16,268 bases of DNA from Monoraphidium neglectum (Eukaryota > Chlorophyta > Chlorophyceae > Sphaeropleales > Selenastraceae): positions 1 to 16,268 of the forward strand of contig NW_014012466.1 in the NCBI RefSeq assembly GCF_000611645.1, in the 5' to 3' direction. Below the pieces are notes generated by a model. That model was not told the origin of the DNA and did not search any database. It worked only from the letters and a program-made list of their open reading frames with translations. Of this stretch, positions 9,404-16,268 are shown piece by piece. The stretch's first letter is position 1. The number at the start of each line of letters is the position of its first letter. Position numbers and translations under genes: made by a program.

Positions 9404-10186
9404 CGGCGCCTCGCGGCCCCCGCCATGGTCAGGCTTTGATATGGCGGCCCCCGCACGAGGGCTTGGTCTCCACCTATTTTCAAGACAGCCAGGCCCTGGC
9501 CAGGCCACACTTTCCCGTCACCCCCCCTGCCATTGGTAGTTAGCCAGGAAAATCTGGCTAGGTGATAAGCTGGTGTCCTCAGGCGGCCCCTCAGTACTCG
9601 GTTGTATCGCCTGGCAGGCTCACAGCCTTGGACGACTGGAGGGAGACACAACAGAGTCAACCAGTCATGCCCAGTCATCGCCGCTGAGCCGCGCCCGCCA
9701 CTTGTCAAGCATCCCCTGAACAGACCGGACGAAAGCTACTGAATCTGCTGCATGCATACACTGCAGCCATCTGTTGTTGTGAGGAGCCCCCGACCAGGAA
9801 AAAAAATCAGGTACGGACCATGTGCTGTAGCGATGATCGTCGAGGCGGTCTGGCCATGACGCACATGAACCCCCAGAATTGCCGTTGGTAATAACAGCGT
9901 GGCAGAAACTACTTACATGTACAATCGTTTGTGCATCCTGACACTGCTAGCTTCCCCCTATGGGCGAAACCACCAGCCCAGCGCGCCAGGCACACGCTAG
10001 CATTGCGCACGGCGCACTCGCGCTGCCAGCGGCGAAACTTGGTTGCTGACCCTCGCCTGATTCACCTGATTCACAATCGCGGGGTGCACTCTTCGATGTC
10101 GCCTTTCGCTTTCCCCTAGCACAGAGGCCGATCAGCGCAGTCGATCCTAGATCAAGGTGCCACGACCTCGTAGACCAATAGGCCTG
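9404..10186. other. spacer between the ML and MIA40 genes, no supported gene
   Basis: No conserved domain, signal peptide or exon chain was found on either strand. The only coding-like start is an ATG at about 9960 followed by GETTSPARQAH. It is closed by a stop after 29 codons and has only a weak donor out of phase with the MIA40 exon. An A8 run lies near 9799. The stretch probably holds the MIA40 promoter and 5' UTR. Confidence 0.5.
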
Positions 10187-10951
10187 ATGGCATGCCGCCT
10201 GGGTGACAAAATTGACGATCCTGTGAGCCGCTGGAGGATGGCGAGGGGCCTGCCATGCGTACAGTAGCGGCGCAGGAGACACGTGTGCACTGAGCCGGCT
10301 GCCCTGTTTGTCCGGCTCTGACCATCCACGCCCGCCCACCGGACGTCTGGGTCCTCCCAGGGCCGAGCTGGGCGCGTGACCGAGGCGCTGGCGTGCCCCT
10401 GTGTGGCCGACCTGAAAGGTGGCCCCTGCGGTCCGCTGTTTGTGGCGGCCTTCAGCTGCTTCCACCTCAGCACATCGCAGCCAAGGGGGTGTGACTGCCT
10501 CCAGACAGACCTAGCCTTGGCGGTGAGCAGGCATGAGTTGAGCTGTAGGGCTGTAATGCTTTTCAACCGCTGTGTGCGGCGCTGGCTTGCTCATGCGCGT
10601 AGCATTCTTGGATGCTTGTGCGCCTGGGTTGCGCGCAGCTGCGCATGCCCTGCGCGCTCATGCGTGCACCAATGCATTCGTACAACACAAGGAAACGCTT
10701 TCGGGGCTGCGTGTTACACATTCAGCCATGTCATGGCAGCTGAACAGCATCGAGCCAGCCCCGCTGATGGCCCCAGCAGCAGATGCAGCGTGTCTGTGCA
10801 GTGGGAGGCAGGCCCACCTCTCACCTGTCGGGCTCTCGTCCTGCCCCTTCTCCTTCGGCATCGTCAGGCGTGCCTGCGAGCAAACCTGGAAGCGGCGGGT
10901 GGTGGCGCCCCTGGAGCGCTGCCGCCTGCGCCAGCCGCGGCCCACACGTGA
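10187..10951 (+). CDS. MIA40: MIA40/CHCHD4-type oxidoreductase of the mitochondrial intermembrane space
   Basis: Exons: 10187-10222 (tentative), 10361-10522, 10868-10951 (stop TGA), 93 aa in this model. The core is diagnostic: catalytic CPC (C24-P-C26) in ACPCVADLKGGPCG, then a first CX9C (C35-C45, with the AFSCF signature) and a second CX9C (C58-C68). The second motif is completed only by splicing 10522 to 10868. That junction gives exactly nine intervening residues and the expected following segment CLRANLEA, like CMKANPEA of plant MIA40. MIA40 oxidises incoming small Cys-motif proteins (CX3C and CX9C substrates) and passes electrons to Erv1/ALR. There is no presequence or membrane anchor, as in plant MIA40, and no peroxisomal SKL-type end. 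An extra Cys (C56) replaces the usual Ser. The 12-residue first exon (MACRLGDKIDDP) fits in phase with a GTGAGC donor, but its intron is only 138 nt. An upstream leader exon, perhaps at 9107-9331, is an alternative. Core exons near-certain, start uncertain. Confidence 0.78.
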
Positions 10952-11478
10952 GGGACTGCCGCTGACGGCTGGTTGGCTCGCATCGTCTCTGGCAAGGTGC
11001 GCGGGACGCGCTCGGGCAGGATGATGTGCAATTATTTTATGCACTCCGCCGCATCCCTGTGTGGATAAACGCCATCGTAGCATTGTATGCTATGCACACT
11101 AGGGCGCAACATCAGCATGTATCAAGCAGGAGAGCAGGGCGGCGGGGAAGTCGGTTGTCCGCTCTGCAGCATGCAGATCTGCTGCCGCCGCTCAGGCCCG
11201 ATTTGCCATCCGGGCCGGTGAGGATCCCGGCCAGTATCTCGAAATCGAATAAGGTTCATCAACAAATTCATTTTCATTCAGCTCGGTGGCACCGTGGAGC
11301 CTGCCGAACGAGCGCCCGCCTGCATCCTCTTGAACCCGAGCAATTTCCAGCTGCGAGACCCAGTGATACGGCCCTCCCATCCTTTCGCAGTGTCAGTCAT
11401 TGCTCGTGCTGTTGCCATCAGAGAATCTACGCCCGCACAGAGCCTCAACCGGCCCCGTCGAGCACAGCAGCAGCGAAC
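10952..11478 (+). other. MIA40 3' region and psaD promoter/5' UTR
   Basis: No exact TGTAA follows the MIA40 stop before psaD starts, so its poly(A) site is not visible. AT-rich islands stand out against the GC-rich background at 11030-11040 (ATTATTTTAT, TATA-like) and 11239-11280 (several AAT/TTCATT stretches). Either could mark the psaD core promoter. The plus-strand open frame through this stretch is continuous with the psaD start but has no upstream coding signal. Confidence 0.4.
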
Positions 11479-12608
11479 ATGGCTCTCACTTGCAAGGCCC
11501 AGAAGGCTGCCGTCCGGGCAAGCAGCCGCTCTGTGGTTGCCAAGTCCATGCGCGTGCGTTCCGTGGTGGTCCGCGCCAGCGAGGGCGCCCCCGCGGCGAC
11601 CGCGAAGCCGGCCTTCACTGCTCCCACCCTCAACCCGGATACGCCCTCGCCGATCTTCGGCGGCTCCACTGGTGGCCTGCTCAAGAAGGCTCAGGTGCGG
11701 TGCGGAGATCCGGGCAGGATGACCTGGGAGGGCAGCAGCACACCAGCGGTCAGTCCAGCGGCATCGCTGGATAAATGCCCGGGGCATCGCGGATGGATCC
11801 TCGGCTGCATCCACGCGGTGGCATCGCTTTTTTCTGGATCGGTCGTGTGGTCATGCTGGACCAGCAATGGCACAAAACGGTCGCGGAGGGCACAACCCTC
11901 CGATCTGGTGTCTTGGCTTGTCCCTCACAGCAAACGGAGGCATTCTCCGCGCACTCAGCTGCGTGACAATGGTCGTATTGCGGCGAACAACCTACACCGC
12001 AGGTGGAGGAGTTCTACGTGATCACCTGGGAGAGCGCCAAGGAGCAGATCTTTGAGATGCCCCTCGGCGGCGCGGCGATCATGCGCAAGGGCCCCAACCT
12101 GCTGAAGCTGGCTCGCAAGGAGCACTGCCTGGCGCTCACCACGCAGCTGCGCAACAAGTTCAAGATCCAGCCGGCCTTCTACCGCGTGTACCCCACGGGC
12201 GAGGTGGAGTACCTCCACCCCAAGGACGGCGTGTACCCCGAGAAGGTCAACGCCGGCCGCATCGGCGAGAACCAGAACTTCCGCCGCATCGGCGAGAACG
12301 TCAACCCCATCAAGGTGCGCCGGGCTCCTTTGCCGCTGCGTGCGCGCCTAGGAGCAGCACCTGCGGTGCGGACCCGGGCCCGAGCACAGCCCGTGTGTGC
12401 CGCGGCAGGTTGGTGCATCCGAAAGCCACCCAGCGTTCAGCCTAGCAACTGCCTTCCTGTGAACACTTGCTGGAAAGCGACAAGCCCCGCCGTCTGTCAC
12501 CATGCATGCCACTGGCTGACAAGCTGCCGCTCGCGCCCCCCCCCTCCTCCCAAATGCATCTGCGCTTCACAGGTGAAGTTCACCGGCAAGGGCCCCGCGG
12601 AGATCTAA
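11479..12608 (+). CDS. psaD: photosystem I reaction centre subunit II, chloroplast precursor
   Basis: Exons: 11479-11694, 12003-12314, 12573-12608. All junctions are phase 0 GT-AG, giving 187 aa. Residues 1 to about 33 are a typical algal plastid transit peptide (rich in Ala, Ser, Arg, Val, no acidic residues), probably cut near VVVRA/SEG. The mature protein is the highly conserved Psa[21 protein letters not shown], then [58 protein letters not shown], and the closing [19 protein letters not shown]. PsaD is a stromal extrinsic subunit that anchors PsaC and forms much of the ferredoxin docking site through its basic surface. The start has an algal-type context (GCGAACATGGC) and is the only one that gives a transit peptide. 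Length is near the family's usual precursor length. Codon use is almost entirely G/C-ending, as expected for a highly expressed gene. Introns are 308 and 258 nt. Confidence 0.98.
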
Positions 12609-13171
12609 ACGCCGCCGCAGCAGCGCGATTCGCAGCACCACGGCCCGCCACCGCGCCCCAGCGCCCGTGCGAGCGGCCGCGGCTTCGCCGCGCCCGGCGG
12701 GCGCGGAGAGGTCGCGCGGCGGGCTTGCAGCAGCGGTCTCTTTCCCTGTCTTTCCTCTCTTTTTCTGTCTCGCTCTTTTCGCAGCGGGTACTTAGCAGCA
12801 GATTTTGCTTGGCCCAGCCAGCCCCCTTTTTGATTCCGGAGGCATGCGCAGGCGCATGGCGTGGCTTGGGCGCAGCCTGCAGCAGGCGCGCGGGCTTCGC
12901 CACCGGCACCCCGTCTGCTCCTTGGCAGCCACGGCGCTCCTCCCTGAGGGGTTGAGCGGGCGACCCACTCCTGCATGAGCACTCTGTGTGATGTGCTCGG
13001 CTTGAAAGGGCGCCTCGCCGCCGCCCATGCAACCCAGCAGATGGTGCATTTTCGTCCGCCCGCACCCCCCCGTCCCCAAGCGCCCGCACCACGCCATGCA
13101 CGCTGGAGCGCCAACGACGCCCCGGGGTCATGCGCCGCGTCTTCGCTTCTCCTCCCGCTGCCTTGGATCCC

Positions 13172-13176
13172 TGTAA
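13172..13176 (+). terminator. TGTAA, possible psaD polyadenylation signal
   Basis: This is the first TGTAA I find downstream of the psaD stop, 564 nt after it. A 3' UTR of that length is plausible in green algae. An earlier variant signal cannot be excluded. Confidence 0.4.
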
Positions 13177-13189
13177 TCGGCTCCCTCTC

Positions 13190-14499
13190 TTCACTTGGTT
13201 GGTTGGGCTGAAGGCGGCATGTGATTGCGGCAGCAAGAGTGTATGTGAGGAGAAAGACAGACGCCAGGGCGTTTGGCCCGCGTGTGTGGGGCAACAGATG
13301 CAGTGGCGGGCCGACAGCGCTGACCAACCCACCAGCTGACCAGCTGGCCACAAAAAGCTCAGATGCTTAGAGAAAGACAATCCCTGGCTACTTGGCACGC
13401 TCATGGCAGCATTGACCTGCTGCAGCGCTGGGAGCCACACAGACATGAAAGCCTGCAAGCCTGCTTTCAAAGGCTGCACACTCACGCAGAAATCAGATAT
13501 CCATACAAGCAACAATCAGACTGTGATGCAGATCATGTGGGGAAGAGTGTAATGGCCAAGGGTAGCTTTTTGTACTACCGATGTTATGCCACCTGGACTC
13601 ATGCGGGTTTCCATCGGTCTGCATGAAAATACCTTATTATAGGTCTGTCCCTTGCTGGTGGCCCACCCACCAGATTGTAATAGGAAGTTTCCAGTGCCAC
13701 GGTGCGATGGCCGCTTCCCGCAGCAGCAGGCCTGTGGGACTGTGGAGCCGTTGCTTGCTGCTTTGCCCACAGGGTGCCGAACCCTGCCTGAGCTACCGGC
13801 TGAGGCAGCTCCGCTTCTCCCACAGAGCGGGCGCCCCATCCGCGGCCGTCCGTCCTGGCACCGCGCCAGGTGCAAGCTGCTCGCAGAATCGCAGCGCCCC
13901 ATTTCGGGAGCCGCCATGCAATACTCAGGCTCACTGCATGATCAAGTCTGTATATTGCTATGTCTTCATGGCCGCTGTCACGACAAAGGGGGCAATCATG
14001 GGACTGGGCCGCAACCTTGACGAAAAAAAGCGTGGTTGGATGATTGGTGTCGGCCATCCGCATATGGGGTGCAGGCACCCTGCAGCCTGCCTCTGGAAAT
14101 ATGTCGTGCAAGTATAGCTACCTAGCCACAAATTTCGGGCACAATATAGTTGCTTTGCGCCGCGCAGATTTGCAATGCCGCTGGCCGCCAAGCACAAGGC
14201 GGGAATCGCAGCTGCCACCTTGCACCTTCTTTCCAGCGTGGCTTCAAGGTTCAGGGTGGCGACTCAGAAGGCTTGATGAAACAGGTCCAAGTTCTGGCAA
14301 CCTTGTAATTCATTCGTGGCCGCTGCTTGCGAAAGCAGTCTGCAGCACCGCGTGATCTGGTTGTACCTCAGAGACACACGTGGGGTTCACACAAGGTCTC
14401 ACGAATAATCAGCACTCAGCTCCTTTGCTTCGCGGCATTGAGGCAGGCGCTCGACTGGTGGCCCAGGAGTGCTGGGCGGGTAGGTGTCACTGGAAACCG
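13190..14499. other. long spacer, no supported gene
   Basis: The stretch is less GC-rich than the genes. Several open frames cross it on both strands, but none shows a domain, signal peptide or strongly GC-ending codons. TGTAA occurs at 13676-13680 and 14304-14308, with no clear gene attached. A small self-complementary stretch (GGGTGC-AG-GCACCC) lies near 14070. No tRNA or other structured RNA was recognised. Confidence 0.45.
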
Positions 14500-14766
14500 T
14501 CAGTGTATGTGGGTGGTGACCTCGTGAACCTTCCTGCGGTCGCATAGGCAAGCCTTGCAGCGATTGCTTCGCTTTTTGCGGGGCGAGAAATTTGTGCCCT
14601 GTATTCTGGCCTGCTCCTCGCTGATCCTGGCGCAAAAATAGGCAATGTGTTTCTCGAGGCTGCCCCTGGAGCTGCGGAGCTGCTGGCTGCGTGCGCATCG
14701 AACCGCCGCTCGCCCACCATCGGGCCAGCTCAAACACGCCGCCTGCTCGCTCATCCCCCACCCCAC
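14500..14766 (-). CDS. candidate small protein, 88 aa, divergent from the Q/G-rich gene
   Basis: The ORF starts at 14766 and its second half is charged and non-repetitive (SLEKHIAYFCARISEEQARI, then SPRKKRSNRCKACLCDRRKV), with three closely spaced Cys and a strongly basic segment. That composition looks more like protein than most chance frames here. The family is not recognised, GC3 is only moderate (about 70% by hand), and the plus strand is also open and protein-like over the same bases. If real, it shares a promoter of under 100 bp with the gene starting at 14841. Confidence 0.2.
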   Translation of the reverse strand: MGWGMSEQAACLSWPDGGRAAVRCARSQQLRSSRGSLEKHIAYFCARISEEQARIQGTNFSPRKKRSNRCKACLCDRRKVHEVTTHIH

Positions 14767-14840
14767 CTCTCTGCTGCTCGCGTCCCTACATACAAGGCGG
14801 GCAAGACGCCATCTGCGAGTGAGGCGATCGCAGCGGTGAA

Positions 14841-15998
14841 ATGGATGCCGGCGGCCAGAATGGCGGCGGCGACGCCGAAAGCATGATGGCGCTCCTGTTT
14901 GACGACGGCGACGACGCCGGCGCCGACGACAATGCCGCCGCGCTCGCGCAGCAGCACATGCAGCAGCAGCAGCAGCAGCAGGCCGCGGCGCTCGCCGCCG
15001 CCCTCGCCCAGCCTGGGCCGCAGCTGCAGGCCGGCGTCGCGCCGCTGCACGCGCTGCTGATGGCGCAGCAGACTCAGCAACAGCAGGTGCAGCAGCAGCA
15101 GCAGCACCAGCAGCAGCAGCAACGCGCGGCTCAGGGTGGCTTCGGCGACATCGTCGCAGGGGCGCGCGGCGAGCGGGGTGCCAACGGCCTGCCGGCGCCC
15201 GGCGGCGGCGGCCAGAAGCAGGCGCGCCGCAAGGGCGATGATGGCGACGATGACGATGAGTGGGAGCCAGGAAAAAAGCAGCCCAAGAAGCCCCGCGCCG
15301 GCGCCACGCCCGCGCCCGGCGGCGGCGGCATGCTCCCGAGCATGCTCGGCGGCGGCGGCGGCGCGGGGCTGACGCCGTTTGCGGGGCAGACGCAGCTGCC
15401 CGACGGGACGGGTGTCGGCGGGGGCGGCGCGGCTCAGGGCTGGGACCCCGCCGGCCAAGGAAGCGCCGGCCTGGGCCAGTGGGGCGGCCTCAACTTCAAC
15501 CGCAGCTCCGGCGGCGGCGCGCTGCCCAGCATGCTCGGCGGCGCCGGCGGCGGCCCCGGCGCGCCCGGCGGCTTTGGAGGGTTTGGGGGCGCGGCCGGGT
15601 TGGGCGGGCTGGGGGGCATGGACCCCCAGCAACAGCACATGCTCGCGCAGCAGCTGATGCAGCAGCAGCTGATGCAGGCGGCGGCGGCCGGCATGGGCAT
15701 GCCCGGCGGCGGCGGCGGCGTCGGGGGCGGCCGGCTCTACCCCGGCCTCGCCGCCGCCGCCGCGCCCGGCGGCTACGGCGCCTCGCCGTTCGGCGGCCTC
15801 GGGCGCGGCGCGCCGCCGGGCGCGCCGGGGCCCGCACCGTTTGGGGGCATGCCCATGGGCATGGGCACGGGGACCGGGATGTGGACGCGCGGCCGCGTGA
15901 CGGGCGGCGCGCCGGCGTTCCCCGGGATGAGGGCGGCGCCGGCTCAGGAGGCGGACGACACTCATGAGGCCGACGAGCTGCTGTCCAAGTGCGAGCAG
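14841..15998 (+). CDS. first coding exon of a Gln/Gly-rich, probably nuclear protein (3' end outside window)
   Basis: The ATG at 14841 opens 386 codons ending at a phase 0 CAG/GTGCGC donor (intron from 15999), so the gene continues past the window. Order: acidic start (LLFDDGDDAGADD, about residues 19-31), poly-Gln with Ala (Q7 from CAG7 at 14961-14981, then mixed Gln/His), a basic/acidic patch (QARRKGDDGDDDDEWEPG, then KKQPKKPR, a likely nuclear localisation signal), long Gly/Ala/Pro stretches with two copies of an LPSMLGG unit, a Met/Gln helix-prone block (QQHMLAQQLMQQQLMQ), and a final non-repetitive segment EADDTHEADELLSKCEQ, which may begin a folded domain. The acid, poly-Gln and nuclear-signal pattern suggests a transcription or chromatin factor; this is inference and no domain is recognised. 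If the donor is not used, the frame runs on to a stop at 16202 through a low-quality tail, which I think is intron. Confidence 0.7.
14961..14981 (+). repeat. (CAG)7 repeat encoding Gln7
   Basis: Seven pure CAG codons lie in frame in the Q/G-rich gene. Shorter CAG runs follow between about 15066 and 15122 and encode a second Gln-rich block broken by Val and His. Confidence 0.95.
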
Positions 15999-16268
15999 GT
16001 GCGCGGCAGCTTCCCGGGTGCTTGGGAAGGGGGGGAAAGCCTCCCGCGCGGGGGGCTGGCCGCGGGCCTATCGGCGGGGCCGGCGGCGGGAGGGGGCGAG
16101 TGCGCGCGCGAGAGCGTGGTTTGTGGGGAGACAGGGGGCGAGCGTGATGAGCGGCCACGGTATGAGGAGTCATCGTCTGGAGTATACTACTTCACTGGTT
16201 GATCGATTGATCCAGCATGCAAGCACGTTGCATTTTAAAGCCCAGGACGCTCACGCACTGTCCCCCCC

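Noticed and set aside
12580..13515. Minus-strand ORFs (311 and 248 aa) over the psaD 3' region
   Set aside because: No domain or signal, poor codon use and Arg/Ala-rich composition; they overlap the psaD last exon and 3' UTR.
13581..14117. Plus-strand ORF of 178 aa in the long spacer
   Set aside because: Low GC3, scattered Cys, no recognisable domain, no upstream promoter or splice support; a competing minus-strand frame is equally open.
14751..15965. Minus-strand ORF of 404 aa opposite the Q/G-rich gene
   Set aside because: Same artefact: the reverse of CAG and GGC codons stays open. The composition is Ala/Arg/Leu-rich with no domain.

Overview
This is a GC-rich nuclear segment of a green alga (Chlorophyta), not a bacterial locus. 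The evidence is an unmistakable nuclear psaD gene with a plastid transit peptide, many GT-AG introns, extreme GC3 codon use in the best exons, long CAG/Gln and Gly/Ala low-complexity stretches, and TGTAA, the usual chlorophyte polyadenylation signal, downstream of genes. I cannot name the species. None of the multi-exon models below is contained in one open frame; I built them by matching splice sites and phases. Most of the better-supported introns are 247-403 nt with GTG-type donors.

Layout. (1) Positions 1-5174, plus strand: the 3' part of a large RNA-binding gene (8 exons in the window, 1078 codons plus stop). Its order is RRM, charged coiled coil, RRM, then a prion-like Gln/Ala/Gly/Tyr domain of about 600 residues. 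Its last intron carries a long near-perfect hairpin (4353-4452). Tandem TGTAA signals follow at 5335-5344. (2) About 5.7-7.3 kb: ambiguous. A signal peptide start at 5763 supports a small secreted protein on the plus strand, but a competing exon chain can be drawn on the minus strand. (3) 9028 to 7405, minus strand: a secreted ML-domain (NPC2/MD-2-like) lipid-binding protein in 4 exons, with a 30-unit TG repeat in intron 2. (4) 9029-10186: spacer with two palindromic motifs and one weak ORF. (5) 10187-10951, plus strand: a compact MIA40/CHCHD4-type oxidoreductase with a CPC motif and two exact CX9C motifs, split over small exons. (6) 11479-12608, plus strand: psaD, photosystem I subunit II, 187 aa in 3 exons. 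(7) 12609-14840: psaD 3' region and a long spacer with little coding signal. (8) 14841 to the end, plus strand: the first exon of a second Gln/Gly-rich, probably nuclear protein that continues beyond the window.

The genes are functionally unrelated neighbours, as is normal in a eukaryotic genome: RNA metabolism, extracellular or vacuolar lipid binding, import of proteins into the mitochondrial intermembrane space, and photosystem I. No rRNA, tRNA, CRISPR array or recognisable transposase was seen. The most interesting items are the intronic hairpin, the unusual RRM/coiled-coil/RRM/prion-like protein, and the small MIA40 gene that is easily missed by ORF length.
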